64,000 nucleotides of DNA, from contig JAEWHP010000049.1 of the NCBI GenBank assembly GCA_023387735.1, forward strand, positions 432,504 to 496,503. Direction: 5' to 3'. The notes beneath the pieces were generated by a model. The model was not told the DNA's origin. It saw only the letters and a list, made by a program, of their open reading frames with translations, and did not search any database. How positions within the stretch are numbered: position 1 is the first letter of the stretch; each line of letters opens with the position of its first letter. A program made the position numbers and the translations under genes. Below, piece after piece: positions 9,872 to 18,283 of the stretch. The DNA is from Pseudomonadota bacterium. Its GTDB lineage: Bacteria > Pseudomonadota > Alphaproteobacteria > Rhizobiales > Xanthobacteraceae.

Positions 9872-9891
9872 ACGCCCTTTTTGGAGGGCGT
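9872..9891. promoter_or_regulatory. Hairpin immediately upstream of der
   Basis: ACGCCCT (9872-9878) and AGGGCGT (9885-9891) form a 7-bp stem with a 6-base loop, in the 55-base gap between the lipoprotein stop and the der start. It lies 11 bases before the der ATG. There is no T-run on the coding strand, so it is more likely an mRNA processing or initiation element than a terminator. Confidence 0.35.
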
Positions 9892-9915
9892 GTCAATCGA
9901 GCGAAACGAAAGAAA

Positions 9916-10431
9916 TCAACGCGTGAATGAGCCGCTCGGCATCGGCGCCGGGAACGGCGAGGCGGATTGCTGCTGAGCCGGTGCGGGTGCCGCCGGTTGA
10001 TCGGGCGGCGGCGCGGTGGTGCGTTTGCGCACGATCTTCTGGGGCTTGGGCGCCGGCGGGGCCGCGGCCGTGCTGCCTTCCTCCTCGGGCGCAGCGTCGG
10101 GGTCGACGGCGGCCTGAGCACCCTTCGTGCCGCGCTTGGACCTGGGCTCTGCCGGCGGCGGGGCCGCGGCCGCGGCGGCCTGCGCGTTCTGCTCGTCGAG
10201 CTGCTGCTGGCGGGCGCCTTTGTAGAGATCCTTGGGCACGCCCTGGTCGAGGCCCGGGACGCCATCGGGGAAGACCGGCTTTCGCTCGCCCGGCAGCTTC
10301 TTCTTGGTATCGAGGAAGTCGAGCATGTCGGTGGGATCAAAATTGCCGATGCCGCCACCGCCACAGCCGGCCAACGCACCGGAAAGTGCGACGAGAACGG
10401 CGGCTGCGATCAGACGTTGCGGGCGGCGCAT
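9916..10431 (-). CDS. Small proline/alanine-rich lipoprotein
   Basis: 171 residues from ATG 10431, preceded by GGGAAA; a GTG 18 bases upstream is the alternative. An N-terminal hydrophobic segment ends in the lipobox LAGC, so the protein should be lipidated and held in the outer membrane or periplasm. After GNFDPTDMLDFLDTKKKLPG and PDGVPGLDQGVPKDLYKGA it is mostly low-complexity Ala/Pro/Gln/Lys sequence. No enzyme motif is seen. Its place between a YfgM-like gene and der is where many relatives carry bamB, so a role in envelope assembly is possible, but nothing in the sequence shows it. Confidence 0.75.
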   Translation of the reverse strand: MRRPQRLIAAAVLVALSGALAGCGGGGIGNFDPTDMLDFLDTKKKLPGERKPVFPDGVPGLDQGVPKDLYKGARQQQLDEQNAQAAAAAAPPPAEPRSKRGTKGAQAAVDPDAAPEEEGSTAAAPPAPKPQKIVRKRTTAPPPDQPAAPAPAQQQSASPFPAPMPSGSFTR

Positions 10432-10459
10432 GGTTGTTTTCCCACTCACTCGTTTTCCG

Positions 10460-11113
10460 TCAGCTCTTTGCGACCGGCGGAAGCAGGGCCTGCAGCGCTT
10501 CCGCGCGCGAGCGCATGCTCGGCGGCGTCTGGCCGTCGTTGGCGATCATATCGAGCCATTGCCGTGCCGCGGTCATGTCGTTGGCGCGCCATGCCGACAG
10601 GGCCAGCAATTCGCGCGCGCTATGGCGAAAGGTCGCTCCGGGCGCGGCCGATGCTTCGAGGCGCTGTTTCATGTCGGGATAGCCGATGGTTTCCAGCAGC
10701 AGTTGCGCGGCGCGAATTCGCGCCAGATCCTGATCGGCCGCCCCCACGCTGCGGTCGGCAGCGATCTCGTCGAACATCTTGGCCGCGGCCTGCGGATCGC
10801 GGTTGGCTATCTCGGCAGCCAGCCGCAACCGCGACAGCGTGCGATATCCGAACGGCGCCTTTGCCACCAGTTCGGCGAAGGCCGCTTCGGCTTCCTTGTG
10901 CTTGCTGGCGTCCGAAAGCTCCACAGCCCTGTCGAATGCAGCCCCGGCCTCGGCCGCCTTCTTGGCTTCCAGATACTGGTAACCACGCCAGCCGCCCACC
11001 GCGGCGATGATCAGAATCGCGGCGGCGACGATGACGATAGAATACTTTTCCCACAGCTTCTTGAGCTGATCGCGACGGACATCCTCGTCGACTTCATCAA
11101 ATAATTCAGACAC
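10460..11113 (-). CDS. YfgM-like tetratricopeptide membrane protein
   Basis: 217 residues. A short cytoplasmic N-terminus (MSELFDEVDEDVRRDQLKKLWEKY) precedes one membrane span (SIVIVAAAILIIAAVGGWRGY) and a periplasmic helical region with TPR-like repeats rich in Ala/Glu. This is the layout of the YfgM / TPR_21 family, a periplasmic chaperone partner of the SecYEG-PpiD complex in Escherichia coli. It is the first gene of a leftward run through the lipoprotein, der and the MFS gene, with a gap of only 28 bases to the lipoprotein start. Confidence 0.85.
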   Translation of the reverse strand: MSELFDEVDEDVRRDQLKKLWEKYSIVIVAAAILIIAAVGGWRGYQYLEAKKAAEAGAAFDRAVELSDASKHKEAEAAFAELVAKAPFGYRTLSRLRLAAEIANRDPQAAAKMFDEIAADRSVGAADQDLARIRAAQLLLETIGYPDMKQRLEASAAPGATFRHSARELLALSAWRANDMTAARQWLDMIANDGQTPPSMRSRAEALQALLPPVAKS

Positions 11114-11343
11114 TTAAGGTAATCCCATCTCCGGGGAGCTGCGTTCTGGGCAGCAGCGTACCGCGCCCGATCCCCGCATGGCCGGGGCGTACCTTAACGA
11201 TATGGCGGTGGCAAGGCAAAGTGAGGTGGATCAAAGCGTTAACAGTGGACGCGGCAGCCGGCAATATTGACACCGCCGTTCAAAATTTGGCGTAATCCGC
11301 CCAATCCCATTTCCGGCTTCGCGCTCCGTTTTTCAGGTGATTC

Positions 11344-12198
11344 ATGCTTCCCCGCGCCCTGGTTTCAATGCTTGCCATGGGGCTGGCATCTCTTCCCGCT
11401 GCGTCCCTGGCCGAGGATATCAGGCCGAAGACCCCAGAAACCGCGTTCACGGGGAAGCTAAAGCCGGACATTCTGGGCATCTCGGCGGAGTCGACCGCCG
11501 AATCCGCGCGCGCCGTCTTCGAATCGCTGTTCAAGGGCCGCACCGACACCAAGACCGACATCCAGCAGCAGAAGTTGGGCCATGGCGGCACGAGCTTCGT
11601 CGCGGCGATGAATTTCAGCCTCCCCGCCGGCCCCAAACAGAACGGCGAGATGCTCTCGACCAGTTTTTCGTCGCCGGCCAGCGCAAACCGCGCCTATTTC
11701 GTCGCCCGCAACCTGACGTTCGCGCAGGACCAGCAGCCTTCGAAGTCGGACATGATCAAGGAGGTGATGGGCAAATACGGCGTTCCCACCATCGTCGGCG
11801 ATCAGCATTTGTATTACATCTATCGCAAGGGCTCGATCGTATCCGTGGGCGGCAAGTACAAGGAGAAGACCGCGCTGGAAGCGATCGACAAGCCACTCGA
11901 TCCGAGAGCCGCCGTCAAACTCAATGGCGATACCGTCCGCGGCAGCTGCGTCGCCGTCGTCAAGCGCGCGCAGGCCAGGGCGAAGGAGCTGGGCGCCATG
12001 CTGCCGGAGGCCAAGGGCGCCAACTGCGAGGGCGTGCTGAGCGTGCAACTCGTCCCGGGCACGTCGGCGGATCGCGTCAGCATCGCGCAATTCACGCTAC
12101 TGGATGTCAAACGCGTCATCAGCGCCGCGGCGATCGACGGTGCTGCGGCCGCGGCCGACCAGCATTCGATGCCGACCGGCAGCACACCCAAGCTATAG
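11344..12198 (+). CDS. Exported protein of unknown function
   Basis: 284 residues. A signal peptide is clear (MLPRALVSMLAMGLASLPAA, cleaved after SLA before EDI), so the protein is periplasmic or secreted. The mature part has no motif that I recognise. It contains two Cys (in RGSCVAVV and GANCEGVL) that could form a disulfide, and a low-complexity Ala-rich C-terminus. It is transcribed divergently from the YfgM-like gene across a 230-base gap and converges on the ligase gene. Function unknown. Confidence 0.75.
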   Translation: MLPRALVSMLAMGLASLPAASLAEDIRPKTPETAFTGKLKPDILGISAESTAESARAVFESLFKGRTDTKTDIQQQKLGHGGTSFVAAMNFSLPAGPKQNGEMLSTSFSSPASANRAYFVARNLTFAQDQQPSKSDMIKEVMGKYGVPTIVGDQHLYYIYRKGSIVSVGGKYKEKTALEAIDKPLDPRAAVKLNGDTVRGSCVAVVKRAQARAKELGAMLPEAKGANCEGVLSVQLVPGTSADRVSIAQFTLLDVKRVISAAAIDGAAAAADQHSMPTGSTPKL

Positions 12199-12211
12199 CG
12201 CGGTTTGTAAT

Positions 12212-13813
12212 CTAACCTTGCGCCGCCGCCCAGGCCTCGCGCAACTGCCGCTTCATCACCTTGCCATTGGCATTGCGCGGCAGCGGATCGCTGCGCACAT
12301 CCATGGTTTCCGGCACCTTGTAATCCGACAGCCGCTCCGCGCACCAGGCGCGCAGCACCTCGCCGTCGACCGCATTGCGGATCACGACCACGGCATGGAC
12401 GCGCTCGCCGAGCACCGGACAGGGTTTTGCAATGATCGCGCTCTCGATCACGTCGGGATGGCCAGCGAGCACTGACTCGACCTCGGCCGAATAGATCTTC
12501 AGGCCGCCGCGGTTGATCATGTCCTTCTGGCGATCGAACACGCGGACGAAATTCTGCGCGTCGACGGAGCCGAGGTCTCCCGAATGCCAGAAGCCCGCCG
12601 TGAAGCTCTCGGCGGTGGCCTTCGGGTTGTTCCAGTAGCCTTTGATGACAGAGGCGCCATGAATCCAGATTTCGCCAATCTCGCCGCGCGGCAGTTCACG
12701 GCCATCGGCATCCATGGCCACGATCTGCGCACCCGGACACGGCAGGCCGACACTGTCGATGTGGCTCGCAGTCAGTTCGCCGGGCATCATGGTCGAGGGC
12801 GACGTGGTCTCGGTCGCGCCGTAGCAATTGGCGAGCTTCAGACCGGGAATCTTGGCGTCGAGCTTTTCGATGGTGGCGATCGGCATCGGCGCTCCGCCGA
12901 AGCCGCCGATCCGCCAGCTCGACAGATCGTAGCTGTCGAAATCCGGCTGCAACAGGCAGAGATTGTACATCGCCGGCACCATCACGGTGTAGGTGACGCG
13001 CTCGCGCGCCGCCATCTTCAGATATTCCGCAGCCTTGAATTCCACCATGATGATCAGCGCGCCGGCGCAGCGGACCATCGTCATGATGTTGGCAACCACG
13101 CCGGTGACATGTCCGAGCGGCACCGCGGCGATGGAGCGATCCGCGGCGGTCAGGTTCAGGCACGATGCGAACACCATCGCGGAATGAATGATGTTGCAGT
13201 GGGCCAGCATGGCGCCCTTCGGCCGCCCCGTGGTGCCCGAGGTGTAGAGGATCATCGCGGTGTCCTCTTCGCCGACCTCGACCGGTGCAGCGAGCGGCGC
13301 GTGTTCCGCAAGTTCCGAGAAGCGCGAAATCCGTACGTCATCGTCGACGGGAATCCGGTGCGCCACATCGGGAACATCGCGTGCGTCGGGCACGCGGTCG
13401 GCAAGCGCCGCCTCGTGGATCAAGAGCCGCGCGCCGCAATCCGTCAGCACATAGGCGATCTCCGGCTTCTGCTGACGGGTCGATAGCAGCACCGTCACCA
13501 GGCCTGCATGCGCCGCGCCCAGCATCGTCAGCACGAATTCGATGCGGTTGCCGAGCAGCATGGCGACACGGTCGCCGCGCGCGAGGCCAAGCTTCTGAAA
13601 ACCCGCGGCGATCTGCGCCGACTGCCGCGCGACCTCGCGCCAGGTCATTCGCCTGTCGCCGCAAACCAGCGCCTCGCCGTCGGGACTGGTTGCGACCGCA
13701 TCGGCCACCATGGCAGAGATGCTCTTGGGCCGCTCGCAAAACGCCGGCACCACACGATCGCCGAACCGGGGTTCGAGCCGCATCGGCGGAATGGCGTGCT
13801 GCGACCAGTCCAT
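12212..13813 (-). CDS. Class I adenylate-forming enzyme (acyl-CoA synthetase)
   Basis: 533 residues. An ATP-dependent ligase that adenylates a carboxylic acid and transfers it to CoA. The P-loop-like motif YTSGTTGRPKGAMLAH (A3) is near residue 190, the motif NCYGATETTSPS (A5) near 330, and HSGDLGSVDAQNFVRVFDRQKDMINRGGLKIYSAEVE (A7/A8) near 400-440. The catalytic Lys of the C-terminal domain is in NANGKVMKRQLRE. It lies 21 bases downstream of panB on the same strand. The acid substrate (short or medium chain, or aromatic) cannot be fixed from the sequence. Confidence 0.92.
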   Translation of the reverse strand: MDWSQHAIPPMRLEPRFGDRVVPAFCERPKSISAMVADAVATSPDGEALVCGDRRMTWREVARQSAQIAAGFQKLGLARGDRVAMLLGNRIEFVLTMLGAAHAGLVTVLLSTRQQKPEIAYVLTDCGARLLIHEAALADRVPDARDVPDVAHRIPVDDDVRISRFSELAEHAPLAAPVEVGEEDTAMILYTSGTTGRPKGAMLAHCNIIHSAMVFASCLNLTAADRSIAAVPLGHVTGVVANIMTMVRCAGALIIMVEFKAAEYLKMAARERVTYTVMVPAMYNLCLLQPDFDSYDLSSWRIGGFGGAPMPIATIEKLDAKIPGLKLANCYGATETTSPSTMMPGELTASHIDSVGLPCPGAQIVAMDADGRELPRGEIGEIWIHGASVIKGYWNNPKATAESFTAGFWHSGDLGSVDAQNFVRVFDRQKDMINRGGLKIYSAEVESVLAGHPDVIESAIIAKPCPVLGERVHAVVVIRNAVDGEVLRAWCAERLSDYKVPETMDVRSDPLPRNANGKVMKRQLREAWAAAQG

Positions 13814-13834
13814 GGCGTCCTCTTCCCTGCCCCG

Positions 13835-14656
13835 TCAGCTCTTCTTCATTTCGTAGACGTGTTCGGGTCCAGGAAATGCACGCGAGCGCACGTCAGTGGC
13901 GTACCCCTCGATCGCCGCCTCGATCGCGGGGCCGAGATTGCCGTAACGACGCACAAATTTCGGCGTCCGCGGCGACAGTCCCAGCATGTCCTCCAGCACC
14001 AGCACCTGGCCGTCGCAGGCCGCACTGGCGCCGATGCCGATGGTGGGAATGGCGATGGTCTCGGTGATCTTCCGCGCCAGCGGTTCGGCAACCGCCTCGA
14101 CCACGACCGAAAACGCGCCGGCATCCGAGATCGCTTTGGCGTCGTTCAGGATCGGGTCCCAGCTGCCCTCGTCGCGGCCCTGGGCACGAAACGACCCAAG
14201 CGTGTTGATCGACTGCGGCGTCAGCCCGATATGGCCCATAACGGGGACGCCGCGTTCGGAAAGGAACGCCACCGTCTCGGCCATCCGCACGCCGCCCTCG
14301 AGCTTCACCGCGCCGCAATGGGTCTCCTTCAGGATCCGCACCGCGGAATGAAACGCCTGTTCCTTGGAGGCTTCGTAGGAGCCGAACGGCATGTCCACCA
14401 CGACCAGTGCACGCTCCGAACCGCGCATCACGGCGCGGCCCTGCAGGATCATCATCTCCAGCGTCACCGGCACCGTGGTCTCGAGGCCATGCATGACGTT
14501 GCCGAGGGAGTCGCCGACCAGGATGGCATCGCAATAGCGATCCACCAGCGCGGCGGTGTGTGCATGGTACGAGGTGAGCATCACGATCGGCTCGCCGTTC
14601 TTGCGCGCACGAATATCCGGCGCCGTCTTGCGCTTGATGGCCGACTGAACTGACAT
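13835..14656 (-). CDS. panB: 3-methyl-2-oxobutanoate hydroxymethyltransferase (PanB)
   Basis: 273 residues. First step of pantothenate synthesis, moving a hydroxymethyl group from methylene-tetrahydrofolate to 2-oxoisovalerate. Family motifs are in order: MLTSYHAHTAALVDRYCDAILVGDSLGNV with the metal-binding Asp, TLEMMILQGRAVMRG, VKLEGG, VPVMGHIGLTPQSI with the conserved Gly-His, and IPTIGIGASAACDGQVLVL. ATG 14656 is preferred to a TTG 12 bases upstream. The ATG is one base after the stop of the nnrU-like gene, so the two are probably cotranscribed. Confidence 0.96.
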   Translation of the reverse strand: MSVQSAIKRKTAPDIRARKNGEPIVMLTSYHAHTAALVDRYCDAILVGDSLGNVMHGLETTVPVTLEMMILQGRAVMRGSERALVVVDMPFGSYEASKEQAFHSAVRILKETHCGAVKLEGGVRMAETVAFLSERGVPVMGHIGLTPQSINTLGSFRAQGRDEGSWDPILNDAKAISDAGAFSVVVEAVAEPLARKITETIAIPTIGIGASAACDGQVLVLEDMLGLSPRTPKFVRRYGNLGPAIEAAIEGYATDVRSRAFPGPEHVYEMKKS

Positions 14657-14657
14657 G

Positions 14658-15242
14658 CTAGACTCCAACCACGGGGACGCCGATCACGACCGGGTGGAAC
14701 GCGAATGCGAGCGCCAGATAGGCGACGATTCCGACCGCGATCGCGATCAGGTCATTGCCGGGACCACCGACGGGGATCGGCGGTGCGCCGGCGTCGGTAC
14801 GATGTTTAAGCGAGATGCGGTCGAACACCGCCCATGCGAGAAACGAACCGAAAAGAAGGATCGAGCCGAGATCGCCGTTGGCGAGCAGATGCGCCACGGC
14901 CCACAGCTTGATGCCGGCCAGCATCGGGTGCTTCAGCGTCGTATAGATCCGTCCGCGGATGTAGGAGGCGACCACCATGATGACCGCAGGCAGCATCAGC
15001 GCCACTGCGATGTGCCTGAGCGCCGTCGGCGGGTTCCAGACATTGATCCAGCCGGTCGCGCGGTAGACGCCGAAGCCCCAGATGATCAGCGCGAGGCCGA
15101 CAAAAGAAGCCAGCGTATAGCCGATCTTGTAGCCCGCCTCGCCGGTCGCGGCGATGACCTGCGCGCGCAGCTTGCGCTGGGTCGTGAGGGTATGGACGCC
15201 CAGGAACAAGATCAGCCCCAGGATCAACACCAGCAATCCCAC
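14658..15242 (-). CDS. nnrU: NnrU-family membrane protein
   Basis: 194 residues. Integral membrane protein with five or six predicted helices, beginning VGLLVLILGLILFLGVHTLTT. The HP motif in the central YTTLKHPMLAGIKLWAVAHLLANGD and the His near the N-terminus are typical of the NnrU / isoprenylcysteine-methyltransferase-like group. NnrU is linked to nitric oxide and nitrite metabolism in denitrifiers, but many homologues, like this one beside panB, have no denitrification neighbours. GTG 15242 was chosen because GGAGGA precedes it; the longer open frame upstream is not supported. Confidence 0.85.
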   Translation of the reverse strand: MGLLVLILGLILFLGVHTLTTQRKLRAQVIAATGEAGYKIGYTLASFVGLALIIWGFGVYRATGWINVWNPPTALRHIAVALMLPAVIMVVASYIRGRIYTTLKHPMLAGIKLWAVAHLLANGDLGSILLFGSFLAWAVFDRISLKHRTDAGAPPIPVGGPGNDLIAIAVGIVAYLALAFAFHPVVIGVPVVGV

Positions 15243-15342
15243 GATGTCCTCCCTTGGTTGGCCGGCTTTTCCGATCAACCGCGTAACATCTAAAGGCCGC
15301 GGAGCGCAATGCGCCACGCGGCTGCCGACATCACGGCTTTCG

Positions 15343-15945
15343 TTACGGTTTTCCTGCCTGCCGACCGAGATCGCGGTTGTCGACGTAGCGGATGGCGATC
15401 GGCCTTCCTGCGAGCGCGCCACCGAGCCCGCCGGTGAATTTCAGCGGCATGCAGGCGGTCAGCGATGCGTTGATCGCCTTGAGGTAGGTGGCGCGGGTAT
15501 CGGCCGGGACGCCCGCGGTGGCGTAGGTTACCCGCGGCGTGGCGATGATTTCACCGGTTTTCCTGAAGCTGAATCGCACCGACATCTGCATGCCCTCGCG
15601 CGCGGCGTCGGCCGGCGGCGGAGCCCAGCAGGACCGCAGCGCCGCAAACAGGTCGCCGATGGTATCGAGATCGTGGTCCGGCTTACGGTATTTTTCCGCC
15701 TGATCCTGCGGCGGGACGCTCTGGATCGTGAGCTGGAGATTCTGGCCGTAGGGGTAGAAAATTTCGGGAATGCACGGGCCGTCGTTGAACACGCTGCAGA
15801 ACGTCGGCGTGCACGGCTGGCCGTCGAGCACGCTGCAGGGCGCATGCGCAAACGGCGTCGCATCGATCTGGCGCCGCTGCTGGGCAGACGCTGAGCCCAA
15901 CCCGGCCATCAGGACGATCAGGCAGACAATGAAGTCGCGGGCCAT
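15343..15945 (-). CDS. Exported protein of unknown function, Cys-rich N-terminal part
   Basis: 200 residues from ATG 15945. The signal peptide is ARDFIVCLIVLMAGLGSASA, cleaved before QQR. The mature N-terminus has a repeated Cys pattern (HAPCSVLDGQPCTPTFCSVFNDGPCIPE), suggesting disulfides or a small folded knot. The second half, with FSFRKTGEIIATPRVTYA and the C-terminal ADTRATYLKAINASLTACMPL, resembles TonB-C/energy-transducer-like domains in spacing, but I do not claim membership. An upstream in-frame extension of 42 codons has no signal-peptide logic and was left out. Confidence 0.75.
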   Translation of the reverse strand: MARDFIVCLIVLMAGLGSASAQQRRQIDATPFAHAPCSVLDGQPCTPTFCSVFNDGPCIPEIFYPYGQNLQLTIQSVPPQDQAEKYRKPDHDLDTIGDLFAALRSCWAPPPADAAREGMQMSVRFSFRKTGEIIATPRVTYATAGVPADTRATYLKAINASLTACMPLKFTGGLGGALAGRPIAIRYVDNRDLGRQAGKP

Positions 15946-16066
15946 GCGCCGATCCCTCGGGTACGGTCCAACCAACTTGAGGTCGACTTTGGCCGGGATC
16001 AAGGCGGGTTCGTTCACTTCCCCGCGTTCATCGGTAAGGCCCGGGCCGACCAAAGCTTCAGCTGTC

Positions 16067-16163
16067 GTCATCCGCGCAGGCGGGTGACCCAGTATTCCAG
16101 AGACGGTTGTGATTGACCGAGAAGCCGCGGCGTACTGGGTCCCCCGCTTTCGCGGAGGACGAC
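16067..16163. repeat. Dispersed palindromic intergenic repeat, family B
   Basis: The segment starts GTCATCCGCGCAGGCGGG and ends near CGCTTTCGCGGAGGACGAC, with ends that pair imperfectly. Its middle contains CCAGTATTCCAGAGA and CGTACTGGGTCCCC. The reverse complement of 32008-32104 carries the same words in the same order, so the two are copies of one element inserted in opposite orientation. It lies between an exported protein gene and prfC. Confidence 0.7.
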
Positions 16164-16192
16164 GGCGGAGGGGGCCGCAAAAGCACCCGCCC

Positions 16193-17812
16193 CTACCCCT
16201 TCTTCTTCACGTCCTTGACGTTGGAGAAGGTGATCCCTTCGGCCCGCTCGCGGGTGTAGCCGAGATAGAACTCGTTCTTGGCCATGAACACCGGGTCGCC
16301 GTCGACATCGTCGGCGATGCCGGAGCCGTTGGCGGCGATGAAGGCGTCGAGCTTCTTGCGGTCGTCGGACGAGACCCAGCGCGCGAGCTGGAATTCCGAG
16401 ACCTCGAACTCGACCGGCAGCGAATACTCCGCATCGAGCCGGGCCTTGAGGACGTCGAGCTGCAGCGGACCGACGACGCCGACCAGCGCCGGCGCGCCGT
16501 CGCGCGGCCGGAACACCTGCACCACGCCCTCCTCCGACATCTGCTGCAATGCTTCCTTCAGCTTCTTGGCCTTCATCGCGTCCGTCAGGCGCACGCGGCG
16601 GACGATTTCCGGCGCGAAGCTCGGAACGCCGACGAAGGTGAGATCCTCACCCTCGGTCAGCGTATCGCCGATCCGCAGCGTCCCGTGGTTGGGGATGCCG
16701 ACCACGTCGCCGGCAAACGCCTCGTCCGCCACCGAGCGATCCTGGGCGAAGAAGAACTGCGGCGCCGACAGCGACATGTTCTTGCCGGTGCGTACCAGCT
16801 TGGCCTTCATGCCGCGGCTGAGCTTGCCCGAGCACAACCGGGCGAACGCGATGCGGTCGCGGTGGTTCGGGTCCATATTGGCCTGGATCTTGAACACGAA
16901 AGCGCTCATGCGCGGCTCGGCCGCCTCGACCTTGCGCAAATTGCTGTCCTGCGCGCGGGGTGCCGGCGCAAACTTGCCGAGGCCCTCGAGCAGATCGCCG
17001 ACGCCGAAATTGCGCAGCGCGCTGCCGAAATAGACCGGCGTCAGATGGCCCTCGCGAAACGCCTCCAGCTCGAACGGCTTGCAGGCTTCCGAGACCAGCG
17101 CGAGTTCGTCCTTGACCTCGGCGACGTCCAGATTGGGGTTGCGGCCGGCGAGATCGGCGATGTCGATCTGCTCGGTGGCGCCCGTCTTGGCGCCGCCGCC
17201 TTCGAGCAACCGCACGCCGCCGTTGACGACGTCATAGGTGCCGAGGAAGTCGCGGCCGCGGCCGACCGGCCAGGTCATCGGCGTGGTATCGAGCGCCAGC
17301 GTCTTTTCGATCTCGTCCAGCAACTCGAAGGTATCGCGGCTCTCGCGGTCCATCTTGTTGATGAAGGTGATGATCGGAATGTCGCGCAGCCGGCACACCT
17401 CGAAGAGTTTCCGCGTGCGCGCCTCGATGCCCTTGGCGGCATCGATCACCATGACGGCGGAATCGACCGCGGTCAGGGTGCGGTAGGTATCTTCGGAAAA
17501 GTCCTCGTGGCCCGGCGTGTCCAGCAGGTTGAAGACGAGGCCCTCGAACTCGAATGTCATCACGGACGTGACGACCGAGATGCCGCGCTCGCGCTCGATC
17601 TTCATCCAGTCGGAACGGGTGTTGCGCCGTTCGCCCTTGGCCTTGACCTGCCCCGCCAGATTGATGGCGCCGCCGAACAGCAGAAGCTTTTCGGTCAGCG
17701 TGGTCTTGCCGGCGTCCGGGTGGGAAATGATGGCAAAGGTCCGCCGCCGCGCCACTTCAACTGATAGCGGCGACCGGGATGGCGATTCGGAACTAACGGC
17801 GATGTCGGACAT
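16193..17812 (-). CDS. prfC: Peptide chain release factor 3 (RF3)
   Basis: 539 residues. Translational GTPase that recycles RF1/RF2 after termination. G1 is AIISHPDAGKTTLTEKLLLFGGAI, the effector region GISVVTSVMTFEF, G3 DTPGHEDFSEDTYR and G4 NKMDRESRD, followed by EF-Tu-like domain 2 (FVFKIQANMDPNHRDRIAFARLCSG) and the RF3-specific C-terminal domain (QVFRPRDGAPALVGVVGPLQLDVL). ATG 17812 gives an N-terminus of the usual length. It is divergent from the sugE/gdx gene. Confidence 0.97.
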   Translation of the reverse strand: MSDIAVSSESPSRSPLSVEVARRRTFAIISHPDAGKTTLTEKLLLFGGAINLAGQVKAKGERRNTRSDWMKIERERGISVVTSVMTFEFEGLVFNLLDTPGHEDFSEDTYRTLTAVDSAVMVIDAAKGIEARTRKLFEVCRLRDIPIITFINKMDRESRDTFELLDEIEKTLALDTTPMTWPVGRGRDFLGTYDVVNGGVRLLEGGGAKTGATEQIDIADLAGRNPNLDVAEVKDELALVSEACKPFELEAFREGHLTPVYFGSALRNFGVGDLLEGLGKFAPAPRAQDSNLRKVEAAEPRMSAFVFKIQANMDPNHRDRIAFARLCSGKLSRGMKAKLVRTGKNMSLSAPQFFFAQDRSVADEAFAGDVVGIPNHGTLRIGDTLTEGEDLTFVGVPSFAPEIVRRVRLTDAMKAKKLKEALQQMSEEGVVQVFRPRDGAPALVGVVGPLQLDVLKARLDAEYSLPVEFEVSEFQLARWVSSDDRKKLDAFIAANGSGIADDVDGDPVFMAKNEFYLGYTRERAEGITFSNVKDVKKKG

Positions 17813-17900
17813 GAGGTGTGAGCGTTTGGCAGGGAAAGTTGGGCTAATCAAGCCTGATTTGGTGATTGTGGAACCCGATCACCAGCCCCATATCTGATCA

Positions 17901-17950
17901 GGAAGGACGACCTTCCGATTCCACGGCATTTTTGGCGGGGACGACCCTGC
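17901..17950 (+). promoter_or_regulatory. Guanidine-II (mini-ykkC) riboswitch
   Basis: Two small stem-loops in tandem, each with an ACGA tetraloop. Hairpin 1 is GGAAGG-ACGA-CCTTCC (17901-17916, six perfect pairs). Hairpin 2 is GCGGGG-ACGA-CCCTGC (17935-17950, six pairs including one G-U). The linker is 18 bases. Two ACGR-capped hairpins define the mini-ykkC motif, the guanidine-II riboswitch, whose common target is the SMR guanidinium exporter gene. The ribosome-binding site GGAGGG (17958-17963) and the ATG at 17969 follow directly, so the likely mechanism is release of the ribosome-binding region when guanidine binds. The downstream gene is exactly the expected type. Confidence 0.92.
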
Positions 17951-17968
17951 ATGGTTCGGAGGGTTGTC

Positions 17969-18283
17969 ATGGCTTGGCTTGTGCTGTTCGTTGCGGGTTT
18001 ATTGGAAATCGGCTGGGCGATCGGCCTCAAATACACCGAAGGTTTTACACGGCTGGTCCCGTCGGTTCTGACGCTTGGGGCAATGGCCGGCAGCATCATC
18101 CTGCTCGGGCTGGCGCTGAAGACGCTGCCGATCGGGACGGCCTACGCGGTCTGGACCGGGATCGGCGCCGTTGGAACCGCTATTCTCGGAATCGCATTGT
18201 TCGGCGAACCCGCAACCGCGGCCCGCCTCGCCAGCATCGGGCTGATCGTGTCCGGGATTGTCGGGCTCAAGCTGGTCACCTGA
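17969..18283 (+). CDS. sugE: SMR-family guanidinium exporter (SugE/Gdx)
   Basis: 104 residues and four membrane helices. It starts MAWLVLFVAGLLEIGWAIGL, carrying the membrane-embedded Glu (residue 13) that binds proton or cation in SMR transporters, then GSIILLGLALKTLPIGTAYAVWTGIGAVGTAILG with the Gdx-type pattern. SMR proteins act as antiparallel dimers in the inner membrane and this subtype exchanges guanidinium for protons. ATG 17969 has GGAGGG five bases upstream; an ATG at 17951 lacks such a site and would touch the riboswitch. Control by the guanidine-II riboswitch immediately upstream supports this subtype. It ends adjacent to the convergent phosphate permease gene. Confidence 0.93.
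   Translation: MAWLVLFVAGLLEIGWAIGLKYTEGFTRLVPSVLTLGAMAGSIILLGLALKTLPIGTAYAVWTGIGAVGTAILGIALFGEPATAARLASIGLIVSGIVGLKLVT

Noticed and set aside
9872..9891. Intrinsic terminator before der
   Set aside because: No T-run after the hairpin on the coding strand, and der would lose its only apparent transcript.
8475..10379. A 634-codon frame taken as one Der protein
   Set aside because: Codons before MSFTIAIIGRPNVGKS run across the lipoprotein gene in another frame and are Arg/Ser/Pro-rich; Der starts at 9860.
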